Made by a program: the position numbers and the translations under genes | The notes under the pieces: generated by a model | Databases searched by the model: none | The model's input: the letters and a program-made list of their open reading frames with translations, nothing else | What the model was told of the DNA's origin: nothing | Source of the DNA: a virus | IMG/VR virus record: IMGVR_UViG_3300042465_004842 | Coordinates: 1-60,955 of that record | Length of the DNA stretch: 60,955 nt | Strand: one strand, 5' to 3' | Part shown: positions 1 through 8,661 of the stretch, one piece after another | Layout: each line of letters begins with the position of its first letter | Numbering within the stretch: the first letter of the stretch is position 1

Positions 1-127
1 GTCCTAGTGTTGCCGGTTATGGGGGTCGCTTACATGGACATGAACAACGCTACTGCTAGGGCGATGGAAGAAACAAGGAAGATGCGTGAATTACGCGCCA
101 AGATACTACTAGAATTGCAGGGGGAAT
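1..127. repeat. Terminal direct repeat, left copy (assembly join)
   Basis: Bases 1-127 are identical to bases 60829-60955. The 97-codon reading frame starting at 60664 continues without interruption from the right end into the left end when the two copies are merged. A 127-base overlap is the usual signature of a circular contig closed by a k-mer assembler, so this is probably not a physical terminal repeat. The genome unit is 60,828 bp. Confidence 0.93.
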
Positions 128-129
128 AA
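1..129 (+). CDS. Small membrane protein, 3' part (gene crosses the join)
   Basis: This is the last 42 codons and stop (TAA, 127-129) of a 97-residue protein whose start is at 60664 at the other end of the record. The visible part holds the end of a transmembrane helix (VLVLPVMGVAYM) and a charged, helical tail rich in Glu, Lys and Arg. The stop overlaps the ATG of the next gene in a TAATG arrangement, so the two are likely translationally coupled. Its place just before a holin-like gene suggests a role in lysis, perhaps holin- or spanin-like, but no lipobox or family signature is visible. Confidence 0.8.
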   Translation, partial: VLVLPVMGVAYMDMNNATARAMEETRKMRELRAKILLELQGE

Positions 130-644
130 TGCTTACAGTGCTTTCTACACTTATATCGTTCTTAATGGGCGGTGTGCCAAAAATATTCGACTTCTTGCAA
201 GACCGCTCAGACAAAAAGCATGAGATTCAACTAGCCCAGATGCAGACAGAGCGCGAGCTACAACTAGCCGCCGCAGGGTACGCTGCCCAACAACAGATCG
301 AAGCAATCAAGCTAGATGAGATACGGACGCAAACCGCGTCGGACGAGAAAATATCTCTTGTGGATGCGCAAAAAGCTGAGATGAACGCGATTTACGCCCA
401 CGATATGTCGTTAAACGAGGGTACAAGTCAATGGATGAAAGACCTACGCGCATCGGTTCGCCCTGTAATTACTTACGGTTTCTTCTTCCTGCTGGTGGGC
501 ATTGACGGTGTGTTGGCTTACAAAGGACTTACAAGCGGCACAGACTTTGTTCAGTTAGCCGATCAGTTGTGGGACAACGAGACTCAGGCGCTGTTTGCTG
601 CTATAATAAGCTTCCATTTTGGAGGCAGGGCTTTCGGAAAATGA
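129..644 (+). CDS. Putative holin (3-TM gene-transfer-release holin type)
   Basis: 171 residues. An N-terminal hydrophobic stretch (about 1-23) is followed by a long Gln/Ala/Glu-rich helical region (about 30-95) and a C-terminal hydrophobic part. That part contains SVRPVITYGFFFLLVGIDG at about 108-127 and an Ala/Ile-rich segment near 155. The WMKDLRASVRPV motif before the second helix resembles the holin family named for gene-transfer-agent release. Such proteins sit in the inner membrane and open it so that endolysin reaches the cell wall. It overlaps the upstream membrane-protein gene by one base and the downstream endonuclease gene by four (ATGA), and a lysozyme follows within 500 bases. 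The family call is from motif memory; the membrane topology is inferred. Confidence 0.65.
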   Translation: MLTVLSTLISFLMGGVPKIFDFLQDRSDKKHEIQLAQMQTERELQLAAAGYAAQQQIEAIKLDEIRTQTASDEKISLVDAQKAEMNAIYAHDMSLNEGTSQWMKDLRASVRPVITYGFFFLLVGIDGVLAYKGLTSGTDFVQLADQLWDNETQALFAAIISFHFGGRAFGK

Positions 645-1123
645 CTATCGGGTTATATGCAGTGGTTAATAAGCGCACGGGCCAAACTTATGTTGGTAGC
701 AGCAAACACGTTGAGCTGCGGCTTATACACCAAAAATCTTTTTTGAAAACAGGGCATCCGTGCATGATTGCGGCGCTTAAAGGCAAGCCTGTGGACATAG
801 AAGATTTTGAATTTCGTATTTTGGCTAAAACAGCCACCATAGAAGAAGCGCGCGAACTTGAAACCGCTTTCCTTGAAACTTTTTGGGGGGATTGGCTATA
901 CAACAAAGCCCCCCACGCTAACGGTTCTTCTGGGGTTAAGCGCGATCATGCTGTGTATTCGGAAGGCGCTAAAAAGCAGTGGGCTGACCCAGAACAAAGA
1001 ACTAAAAAAATGCAAGCTATGCGGGGGAAAAGGCAGTTAGTAACGTGCCCGCACTGCGGCAAGGAAGGCGGTGGAGGGAATATGCGCAGATACCACTTTG
1101 ATAGGTGTCGCCATGCCAGTTAG
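641..1123 (+). CDS. Free-standing GIY-YIG homing endonuclease
   Basis: 160 residues. The GIY-YIG core is at the N terminus: GLY at residues 4-6 and YVG at 17-19, followed by Arg27 and His30, with a Glu-rich helix (EEARELE) that can supply the metal-binding Glu. The C terminus carries a C-x2-C ... H-x3-C zinc finger (CPHCGK ... HFDRC), common on phage-borne GIY-YIG and HNH nucleases. I chose the ATG at 641 because it forms an ATGA overlap with the holin stop; an in-frame upstream start at 569 would lie deep in the holin gene. It overlaps the lysozyme start by 11 bases. Such genes spread by cutting related genomes at the insertion site and do not normally serve the phage directly. Confidence 0.87.
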   Translation: MTIGLYAVVNKRTGQTYVGSSKHVELRLIHQKSFLKTGHPCMIAALKGKPVDIEDFEFRILAKTATIEEARELETAFLETFWGDWLYNKAPHANGSSGVKRDHAVYSEGAKKQWADPEQRTKKMQAMRGKRQLVTCPHCGKEGGGGNMRRYHFDRCRHAS

Positions 1124-1595
1124 CAAAAAAACTCTTGAATGCATAAAACACCACGAAGGGGTAAGGACTAAACCTTACCGTTGTCCTGCTAAGTTGTGGA
1201 CGATTGGCGTGGGGCATGTGATCGACCCAAACCACGGTAGGTTAAAGATCGAAGACAGGGTAGGATTACCTTGTCCAGAAGGTTGGAACCGCACATTTAC
1301 ATTGGAAGAAGTCAATGCCATACTTGCAAAAGACCTTGAAAGGTTCGAGCGCGGAGTTCTTAAATATTGTCCTAACGCTGGCGCTCGTCAAAGCTGGTTG
1401 GACGCTCTGGTTAGCTTCTCATTTAATGTAGGCTTAGGAACTTTGCAACGCAGCACACTGCGACAGAAACACAACCGGGGCGACTACCAAGGCGCAGCCG
1501 ACGAATTTTTAAAGTATTGCAAAGCGGGGGGTAAGGTCTTAAAAGGCTTAGAGAACCGCCGCAAAGACGAACGCGCCTTATATCTAGGAGCATGA
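1113..1595 (+). CDS. Endolysin, T4/P1-type lysozyme (GH24)
   Basis: 160 residues, normal for the family. The catalytic triad reads Glu15, Cys24, Thr30 in the E-8-C-5-T spacing used by T4-like lysozymes (Asp in T4, Cys in several relatives), inside HHEGVRTKPYRCP and TIGVGH. The later SFSFNVG and LENRRKDERALYL segments are also typical. It cleaves the glycan strands of peptidoglycan at the end of infection. No signal peptide or N-terminal anchor is visible, so it should depend on the holin for export. The start at 1113 was preferred over 1071 because it gives the usual N terminus and only a short overlap with the endonuclease. Confidence 0.93.
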   Translation: MPVSKKTLECIKHHEGVRTKPYRCPAKLWTIGVGHVIDPNHGRLKIEDRVGLPCPEGWNRTFTLEEVNAILAKDLERFERGVLKYCPNAGARQSWLDALVSFSFNVGLGTLQRSTLRQKHNRGDYQGAADEFLKYCKAGGKVLKGLENRRKDERALYLGA

Positions 1596-1596
1596 G

Positions 1597-1767
1597 ATGA
1601 AGAAAAAGCAAGTGTGGGACAAACCCCGGCCCGCGGGCCTCGGACCATCAAAGAAGTTGAGCTCGAATCAGAAAAAGGCAGCTAAGGCATTTGCTAAAAA
1701 AACGGGTACAGTTTATCCTTCTCTGGTAGCAAATATGCAAGGTGCAAAAGCAAAAAAGGGTAAGTAA
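1597..1767 (+). CDS. Small basic protein of unknown function
   Basis: 56 residues, about one third Lys or Arg, with the motif KPRPAGLGPSKKL near the N terminus followed by a helical AAKAFAKKTG segment. It starts one base after the lysozyme stop and ends directly at the ATG of the tail gene at 1768, with AGGGTAAG as the downstream ribosome binding site inside its own last codons. Similar short basic proteins often sit beside tail genes in aquatic phages. The charge suggests nucleic-acid or virion binding, but this is inference. Confidence 0.7.
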   Translation: MKKKQVWDKPRPAGLGPSKKLSSNQKKAAKAFAKKTGTVYPSLVANMQGAKAKKGK

Positions 1768-3909
1768 ATGCCGCTCAAATCATTGCGTTTTAAGCCGGGT
1801 ATTGTCAAAGAGGTTACCTCGCTATCCAATGAAAATGGGTGGTTTAATGGTGACAAGATACGCTTTCGCTTTGGTTTTCCGGAGAAGATTGGTGGTTGGA
1901 TTCGCCTGTCTGACGTTACGTTTCTTGGCACGTGCCGTTCCTTGTGGAACTGGACTACACTCAATGGTAATAACTTACTAAGTGTTGGCACAAATATTAA
2001 ATTCTATATTGAAGAAGGTGGCGCGTTTTACGATATCACGCCACTTCGCGCCACAGTTAGTCCTATGCTTGGCGCGCAGCCTCCTGCTAGTGGTAATCCT
2101 TTCACTACTAATACGACTAGTGGTACGGCAAATAGGGTACTGGTAACAGACAATAATCATGGTGCGTCTACGGGCGACTATGTGACATTCTCTGGCGCTA
2201 CTGCGGTTGGTGGCTTGAATTTAAACAACCAGTATCAAATAACCTACGTCAATACAAACCAATACACCATTATTGCGTCATCTAATGCTACGTCGGTAGC
2301 TACTGGCGGTGGTGTGGCGGTTGTTGCGAAGTATCAAATAAGTATTGGTCTTCCCATATACGAGCAGATTACCGGCTGGAATGCGGGTGCGTGGGGCGGG
2401 ACCGTGGACAACGAACCTATTACGTTGTTGGATGGCGCGATTGATGCGGTGGTTACTACCATCACAGTAGACAGCACTACGGCATATGCAGCAACGGGAA
2501 CCCTGTTAATTGATAGCGAATTAATTACTTACACTGGCAAGACCTCTACTTCGTTTACAGGATGTGTGCGTGGCGCGTTAGGTACGACTGCTGCCTCTCA
2601 TATAGATAATACGATTGTTTACGATGCCACTGAATATGGCGCGTGGGGTGAATCGTACTCTGTAGGCCAAGGTCAACAGTTACGACTGTGGAGTCAAAGT
2701 AACTACGGTGAAGATCTGGTATTTAGCCCACGCGGTGGTGCTTTGTATTACTGGCAACCAAGTGGCAATGTGGTAGCAGCTGCGGATACTGTTGGTACGC
2801 TGATCTCTGGTACGGATGTCCCCTCTGTTCTAAATCAAGTGATGGTGTCTGACGCAACGCGAATTACGATTGCGTTTGGATGCAATGATTATGGCGCGTA
2901 CGATTCAACGATCCAAGATCCGATGTTGATTCGTTGGTCTGATCAAGAGAATGTAAATCAATGGACTCCTGCTGCGACAAACCAAGCAGGTAGTTATCGT
3001 TTGAGTCGTGGCTCTGAGATCGTTGAAGCGATACAGACACGTCAAGAGATTTTGGTTTGGACGGATGCTGCGTTGTACGCGATGCAGTACCTAGGACCTC
3101 CGTTTGTGTGGGGCTTTACGATTGTGGCGGACAATATTTCTATTGTTTCTCCTAATGCTGCAGCAACGGCTAACAATATTACGTACTGGATGGGTACGGA
3201 TAAATTCTATTTCTATTCAGGTAGAACAGAAACCCTTCCTTGTGCTTTGCGTCGCTATGTATTTGAAGATATCAATATGTCTCAGTCGTACCAGTTCTTC
3301 TCTGGTACAAACGAAGGCTTTAACGAGGTATGGTGGTTCTACTGCTCGGAAGACTCTACGTTAATTGATAGGTATGTTGTATTCAACTACCTAGAGAATT
3401 CGTGGTACTACGGTAACTTATCGCGGACCGCGTGGCTTGATAGCTCACTACGTAAGTCACCGATTGCGGCAACGATTACTCCTGATAGTTTTATTCTGCA
3501 GCATGAGACGGGTGTGGATGATGGTGCAACCTCTCCACCTACACCGATTGAGGCGTACATTGAGTCCGCTTACTTTGATATTGATGATGGCGATTCGTTT
3601 GCGTTTGTGCGCAGACTGTTGCCTGATGTGACGTTTGAGGGATCGGATGTTACTTCTCCTGAGGTGACGTTTGAATTGAATGCCTTGCAAAACAGCGGAT
3701 CAGGATATAACTCTCCTGCGTCGCTAGGTGGTAGTAATTCTGCTGATGTAGTGAGGACATCCAGTGTGCCTGTAGAGAAATTCACAGGGCAGGTATTTAT
3801 TCGTGTGCGTGGTCGTGAGATGGCAATTAAAGTGTCATCCAATGGATTAGGTACGCAATGGCAGCTAGGTACTCCGCGCATTGATATTCGTCCGGATGGT
3901 CGTAGATGA
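1768..3909 (+). CDS. Tail protein, P22 gp10 stabilisation-protein-like
   Basis: 713 residues. The opening LKSLRFKPGIVKEVTSL and the later FRFGFPEKIGGW form a conserved N-terminal block of large podophage tail proteins related to P22 gp10, the packaged-DNA stabilisation factor that plugs the portal channel. The remainder is rich in Gly, Thr, Tyr and Trp with beta-strand periodicity, compatible with a beta-propeller. It begins the tail block and overlaps the next gene by four bases (ATGA at 3906-3909). The gp10 link rests on the N-terminal pattern only; a tail-nozzle protein is the main alternative. Confidence 0.65.
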   Translation: MPLKSLRFKPGIVKEVTSLSNENGWFNGDKIRFRFGFPEKIGGWIRLSDVTFLGTCRSLWNWTTLNGNNLLSVGTNIKFYIEEGGAFYDITPLRATVSPMLGAQPPASGNPFTTNTTSGTANRVLVTDNNHGASTGDYVTFSGATAVGGLNLNNQYQITYVNTNQYTIIASSNATSVATGGGVAVVAKYQISIGLPIYEQITGWNAGAWGGTVDNEPITLLDGAIDAVVTTITVDSTTAYAATGTLLIDSELITYTGKTSTSFTGCVRGALGTTAASHIDNTIVYDATEYGAWGESYSVGQGQQLRLWSQSNYGEDLVFSPRGGALYYWQPSGNVVAAADTVGTLISGTDVPSVLNQVMVSDATRITIAFGCNDYGAYDSTIQDPMLIRWSDQENVNQWTPAATNQAGSYRLSRGSEIVEAIQTRQEILVWTDAALYAMQYLGPPFVWGFTIVADNISIVSPNAAATANNITYWMGTDKFYFYSGRTETLPCALRRYVFEDINMSQSYQFFSGTNEGFNEVWWFYCSEDSTLIDRYVVFNYLENSWYYGNLSRTAWLDSSLRKSPIAATITPDSFILQHETGVDDGATSPPTPIEAYIESAYFDIDDGDSFAFVRRLLPDVTFEGSDVTSPEVTFELNALQNSGSGYNSPASLGGSNSADVVRTSSVPVEKFTGQVFIRVRGREMAIKVSSNGLGTQWQLGTPRIDIRPDGRR

Positions 3910-5303
3910 CAACATCTATTATCACGATTGAAGGGGATGTACTAACACAAACCACCCCTCCTGCGTTACCTCACGCTCCTGATCAATATAACCGTCAATA
4001 TCAGGATCAATTAAATAACGTGTTGAGGCTGTACTTCAACACATTAAACAACCTATTGAGTCAACTTATGGCTAACACTTCGACACTGCCTATATCAATA
4101 GGTGGCACTAATACAGATGCCTTTGGTAGGTTGCGTGTAAGTCAGCCATACACATTGTTTGATAGCCAAAGTCGGTACGCTGCGGATATTCAGTTTGATA
4201 CAGCGCTAACTGGCACAGGTTCATCTACTTTTAACACAAACCAGAGTAGCGTTAGTTTGGCGGTAACAGGTGGTGGTGTAGGGTCGGTGGTGCGCCAAAC
4301 GTATCGCGTGTTTCCGTATCAGCCCGGTAAAAGCTTGTTGGTATTAGCTACGTTTGTCATGGACAACGGAACATCCGCTAATTTAAACCAAAAGGTTGGA
4401 TACTTTAATACGGATAATGGTGTATTTTTTCGACGCACCGCTGGGGTTAATTCTTTTGTTGTGCGCACTAACACGACAGGTACTCCCTCCGATGCTAGAT
4501 CAGTAAATCAGTCTGCGTGGAACGGGGACAAGTTAGATGGCACTGGAGCTAGTGGTCTTACCTTAGATCTAACAAAACCACAGATCCTATGGATGGATTT
4601 TGAATGGCTAGGTGTTGGCTCTGTACGCTGTGGTTTTATTATTAACGGTGCGTATATAGTTTGCCACACGTTTGAGACATCTAATGTGTATGGAACTACT
4701 GTTTACATGACCACAGCTATCCTGCCAGTGCGCTACGAAATTACTACGACTACAGCGGCAGTTGCGGCAACACTTACACAGGTTTGTAGTTCCGTTATGT
4801 CTGAGGGTGGGTTTGAGCAAACCTCTCTTGACCATGTGGCGCGACGCACCACAGTATTTACTAACATAGATACCACAGCAACTTTCTTCCCTATCGTATC
4901 TATACGCCTAGCCTCTGGAAGAACAGGTGCTGTGGTACTGCCTAATCGTATTCAGTTTTTACCGTTGACGAATCAAAATTACGAAATAGTGTTGTTAAAG
5001 AATCCAACGCTAACAGGAGCTACTTGGGCAGCTACGGTTCCCTCTGACAGTAATGTAGAGTTTGATGTGGCAGCTACGGCTATTTCCGCTACGGGGACAA
5101 TCGCTCAAACAGACTATATAACTGCTAGTGGAAGTGCGGGTGTTAGTGAAACTAGTGCGCCAACGGGATATAACTGGGATTTGCAATTAGGGGTATCTCT
5201 AGCTGGTGTCAGCGATATATATACATTAGCAGTTCGTACTGTGGATGGAGCTACAAAAGGTAGTGGTGTTGGGTCGCTTTCTTTCTATGATTTAACCCAA
5301 TAG
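3906..5303 (+). CDS. Putative tail/fibre structural protein
   Basis: 465 residues. The N-terminal 70 residues are helical (NVLRLYFNTLNNLLSQL), followed by TDAFGRLRVSQPYTLFDS, a junction I recognise from structural proteins of many aquatic phages. The rest is Thr/Ser/Val-rich beta structure. This layout, a short helical base plus a long beta domain, is what a tail-attached fibre or spike would show. It is coupled to the upstream tail gene by an ATGA overlap. No enzymatic motif is visible. Confidence 0.6.
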   Translation: MTTSIITIEGDVLTQTTPPALPHAPDQYNRQYQDQLNNVLRLYFNTLNNLLSQLMANTSTLPISIGGTNTDAFGRLRVSQPYTLFDSQSRYAADIQFDTALTGTGSSTFNTNQSSVSLAVTGGGVGSVVRQTYRVFPYQPGKSLLVLATFVMDNGTSANLNQKVGYFNTDNGVFFRRTAGVNSFVVRTNTTGTPSDARSVNQSAWNGDKLDGTGASGLTLDLTKPQILWMDFEWLGVGSVRCGFIINGAYIVCHTFETSNVYGTTVYMTTAILPVRYEITTTTAAVAATLTQVCSSVMSEGGFEQTSLDHVARRTTVFTNIDTTATFFPIVSIRLASGRTGAVVLPNRIQFLPLTNQNYEIVLLKNPTLTGATWAATVPSDSNVEFDVAATAISATGTIAQTDYITASGSAGVSETSAPTGYNWDLQLGVSLAGVSDIYTLAVRTVDGATKGSGVGSLSFYDLTQ

Positions 5304-5376
5304 ACTAGAAAAAAAGACACTAAACTGGTACGATTTGTCAACTTTATTATGGCGTAAATAGGCCAAAGGAACGGAA

Positions 5377-7809
5377 ATGGCGGACAATCAAGCAGGCATC
5401 ATGACATTACCAGAAAACCAAGATATGCAGAAACTGAGCATATATGATTCTTATGATGCTACTAATGAGGCATTGACTGCTGCCCGTCCTGATGTTGCGC
5501 AGGATATTGATGCAGAAATGGCTCCTTTGCAGGGTATTGCCGATGATCTTACTGACGAACAGTTAGATCTAATAATCGAGCTAGTTCAATACCTTTACGA
5601 GAATAAAGAAGAATACGCAAAGAACATTGCCGAACTTTCAACAGATAGCGGTTTAGAAGGTGTATTTCCTCCGGAATATGACCCTGAGTTTCTGACTACG
5701 TTCGGTTCTATTTTACTAAGAGAACGTAAATCACGCGGCGCGGACCAGCCTCCATTTCCCGAGAAATTTGCGCTTGGCGGCATTGCTGATGCAGCGCGGA
5801 TCGTGGCTAACCAAGGTCGCTATGGCGATACGATGCTGGCGCATATCACACCTGAAGAAGCTCGTATGCTTCGCAGACAAGGTGGATCTGGCACGATTAA
5901 CCCAGTTACAGGACTACCTGAGTACTGGAACCCTATTAAAGCGGTTAAGAGTGCATTTAAAAGTGTAGCTAAGGGTGTCAGTAGTGCTTGGAAAGCGACT
6001 GTTGGAAAAGTACTAAGTACCGTAGCAAGTGCGACTAAGAAAGTACTGGCTAGTCCAATAGGTCGAATGGCGGCAACTATTGCCCTGACCGCGGCTCTTG
6101 GTCCTAGCGGATATGCGATTATGAGCAGCACATGGGCTGCATCCGCCGCTGCTTCTGCGACAGTTACGTTAGCTTCTGGCGGAAGTGCTAAAGATGCGCT
6201 TAAAGCTGCAGCGTTTTCTGCAATAGCCGCTCCTGACGGTATAGTTGGAAGCTATATAGGACCTACTACCCAAGCGTGGGCAGGAACAAATGAATTTGCT
6301 AAAGCAGCTATGCAGTTTGGTACGAGTGCGGCTGCAACTACTACGGCGGGATTACTTACTGGTCAGAATTTGGAAGAATCAGTTAAACAAGGTTTAACCT
6401 CCGCAGCAATAGCTACTGGGGTGGATCTCGCACAAAAAGGGGTATCAAGTTTTAAATCGGCTAGTGATGAAATAACAGCTGAAGCCGCAAAAAACCAAAG
6501 CTATGCAAAAGTAGCGCAGGACACTGCTTTAAGAAATGCACAAGAAACAGGAAATGCTTTTCTTTCCCCAAGCCAAAGCGTACTTGCTAGTGCAGATGAT
6601 GTATTAATGGGTGGTCGTGCTGGTACTCCATCAACAAGTACCATGCAAGCAGATGCGATTAATGCCGCGACTAATTTTGGAAATCCTCCAGTTAATGCAG
6701 AATTTGCGGCCCCTTCTTATGGTCTTAGTGGTAAGGCTCCCGGATTTGTTCCTCCTTCTGGGACAACATCTGTCGGATTAGCTACACCGCCTAGATTGTC
6801 CGATACCGTAGGTAATTTGGATCTTGGGGGATTTAGCTCCTCTGGTGCTACTCCTGTTGCAGCAGGCACTCCTACTACCACAGGTGGAGTTCCAGAGATA
6901 GGGGCCTCCATTAAGAAAATTGGTGGAGGTATTGCGGATTTTGCTCAAGGTAACTTCAAGCAGGGATTTAACGATGTTGTACAAGGCGGAGAGGATTTGT
7001 TCTTCCCTTCGGGCCCCTCTCCAGAACAAGTTGCAGCAATTGAGGCTAGACTCCCTAACTCACCTAAAGCAGCACAGGCAGCTATTGATAAAATTACTCC
7101 GGGCACGTTCCGTACTTATGGCCCGGGGACAGCGGCTGCTTTAGGTATCGCTGGTCTTAGTGGTGCGTTTGACGCTCCAGAGCCTCCTCCCTCTGAGCAA
7201 AGAACATTGCTTTCTGGTACTCCCGGTGAGGATAGAATTACCGCAAATCCTGCTGATTATGTTGTGCAAGGCATGCCGGGGATAAATTACGGGGAAAAAG
7301 GCGAGATTCTTGCTCCTTCGCCACAAGCTCCTAGGGTTGCCACTATAGAAGATATTCGTGTAGCCCCATCCGGCGACGCACTTACAATGCAGGATATAGC
7401 TAGGCCGACTACGCCTTATGGCATGGACTCTATGCAAGCGCAGAATCAAGAGGTATTTGTAAACCCATTCCAGCAATACTATGAGCAACAATATTTGCCC
7501 TCCCAGTATCGTCCTAGGTATTATGCTATGGGCGGTATTACTAGTTTGTCTGCTCCTATGCAAGCGCCTCCTCCTGCAGGAATCGCTTCACTAAGAGATG
7601 GTGGCAATAGTAACTACCCGCGGCGCACGGGCCAAATAGCTGGGCCCGGCACAGAGAAATCTGATTCAATCCCAGCTATGTTATCTGATGGTGAGTTTGT
7701 AATGACTGCAGCAGCGGTTCGTGGTCTTGGAAAAGGTAGCCGTAGAGAGGGCGCAAAGCGCATGTATGCTTTAATGCATCAACTTGAAAGAAACGCTGCA
7801 CGAGGATAA
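5377..7809 (+). CDS. Internal virion / ejection-type protein
   Basis: 810 residues. Residues about 1-130 are acidic and helical, and the central part is Ala-rich with a possible membrane-active stretch (RMAATIALTAALGPSGYAIM, about 228-250). The C terminus carries GPGTEKSDSIPAMLSDGEF, a motif very common in large internal proteins of aquatic podophages. Proteins of this class are thought to be ejected with DNA or to sit in the capsid interior. A good ribosome site (AAAGGAACGG) precedes the ATG. It heads a run of four large genes separated by three to nine bases or overlapping. Function is inferred from composition and context. Confidence 0.6.
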   Translation: MADNQAGIMTLPENQDMQKLSIYDSYDATNEALTAARPDVAQDIDAEMAPLQGIADDLTDEQLDLIIELVQYLYENKEEYAKNIAELSTDSGLEGVFPPEYDPEFLTTFGSILLRERKSRGADQPPFPEKFALGGIADAARIVANQGRYGDTMLAHITPEEARMLRRQGGSGTINPVTGLPEYWNPIKAVKSAFKSVAKGVSSAWKATVGKVLSTVASATKKVLASPIGRMAATIALTAALGPSGYAIMSSTWAASAAASATVTLASGGSAKDALKAAAFSAIAAPDGIVGSYIGPTTQAWAGTNEFAKAAMQFGTSAAATTTAGLLTGQNLEESVKQGLTSAAIATGVDLAQKGVSSFKSASDEITAEAAKNQSYAKVAQDTALRNAQETGNAFLSPSQSVLASADDVLMGGRAGTPSTSTMQADAINAATNFGNPPVNAEFAAPSYGLSGKAPGFVPPSGTTSVGLATPPRLSDTVGNLDLGGFSSSGATPVAAGTPTTTGGVPEIGASIKKIGGGIADFAQGNFKQGFNDVVQGGEDLFFPSGPSPEQVAAIEARLPNSPKAAQAAIDKITPGTFRTYGPGTAAALGIAGLSGAFDAPEPPPSEQRTLLSGTPGEDRITANPADYVVQGMPGINYGEKGEILAPSPQAPRVATIEDIRVAPSGDALTMQDIARPTTPYGMDSMQAQNQEVFVNPFQQYYEQQYLPSQYRPRYYAMGGITSLSAPMQAPPPAGIASLRDGGNSNYPRRTGQIAGPGTEKSDSIPAMLSDGEFVMTAAAVRGLGKGSRREGAKRMYALMHQLERNAARG

Positions 7810-7812
7810 GAC

Positions 7813-8652
7813 ATGGCAGAAGAAACCCAGATCGTCCGGGAAGCCCCGGAAATTGAGGCCTATAAACTAGGCCTTTTAAAGTCAGCTAAAGGACTTGTTG
7901 AGACTAATGCGCAGCAACCTGCTTATCAAGTTGCAGGGATGTCTCAAGCGCAACAGCAAGCACTGACTCAAGGTCAACAAGGTATCGGCGCGTATATGCC
8001 GTATCTGACCGGAGCTGCAGGTATGCTTGGCGGGGCTACGCAACAGTTTAATCAAGCTGATGCGCAGCGGTTCATGAACCCGTATCAGCAGCAGGTTATT
8101 GACCAATCATTACAACAGATTAATCGCCAAGGTGACATTGCTAGACAAAACCTACAAGCCCAAGCAGTACGTGCTGGTGCATTTGGTGGTAGCCGTGAGG
8201 GCATTCAACGTGCTGAATTAGAGCGTGGTTTAGCTGATCAGCGTAATCAGACAATTATGGGTGGACTACAGCAAGGCTACACTCAGTCACTAGCTGCATC
8301 AGAGGCTGAAAAAAACAGATTATTGCAGGGCACTCAAGCGGGGGCAGGTATTGCTTCGTTACAGCAACAGTTAGGTCAAGGTGATGTCAACTTCTTGTAC
8401 AACTTGGGACAATCACAGCAACGTCAGAGCCAAGCAGAATTGGACGCGCTCCGCGCAACAAACTTACAACAGACTATGCAGCCGTTCCAGAATCTTGCAT
8501 TCTTGTCGGATATCTACAAAGGCGCACCGTCCACGCAAATGACAGCAGGCACAGTAACTCAGCCTGCTCCAAGCCCATTTCAGCAATTTACAGGCTTGGC
8601 AACGGGTCTGGTAGCAGGGGCAGGAGCAGCTAAAATGGCAGGCGTACTCTAA
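7813..8652 (+). CDS. Gln/Ala-rich internal virion protein
   Basis: 279 residues, extremely rich in Gln and Ala with coiled-coil potential through the middle (QQQVIDQSLQQINRQGDIAR). It includes the conserved stretch VRAGAFGGSREGIQRAELER (about 117-136) and a small hydrophobic C terminus (GLATGLVAGAGAAKMAG). The GAFGGSR block recurs in proteins annotated as DNA-ejection or internal proteins of marine podophages. It lies three bases after the previous ejection gene. No catalytic motif is visible. Confidence 0.6.
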   Translation: MAEETQIVREAPEIEAYKLGLLKSAKGLVETNAQQPAYQVAGMSQAQQQALTQGQQGIGAYMPYLTGAAGMLGGATQQFNQADAQRFMNPYQQQVIDQSLQQINRQGDIARQNLQAQAVRAGAFGGSREGIQRAELERGLADQRNQTIMGGLQQGYTQSLAASEAEKNRLLQGTQAGAGIASLQQQLGQGDVNFLYNLGQSQQRQSQAELDALRATNLQQTMQPFQNLAFLSDIYKGAPSTQMTAGTVTQPAPSPFQQFTGLATGLVAGAGAAKMAGVL

Positions 8653-8661
8653 GGAATTAAA

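Noticed and set aside
569-640. Longer N terminus for the GIY-YIG gene
   Set aside because: The extension lies within the holin gene in another frame, has no ribosome site and would precede the normal N-terminal GIY motif with unrelated sequence.
5304-5376. Possible promoter in the 73-base gap before the ejection genes (TTGTCA ... TAAATA)
   Set aside because: Spacing is only 14 bases and no other element supports it; also no T7-like promoter consensus is visible and no phage RNA polymerase gene exists.
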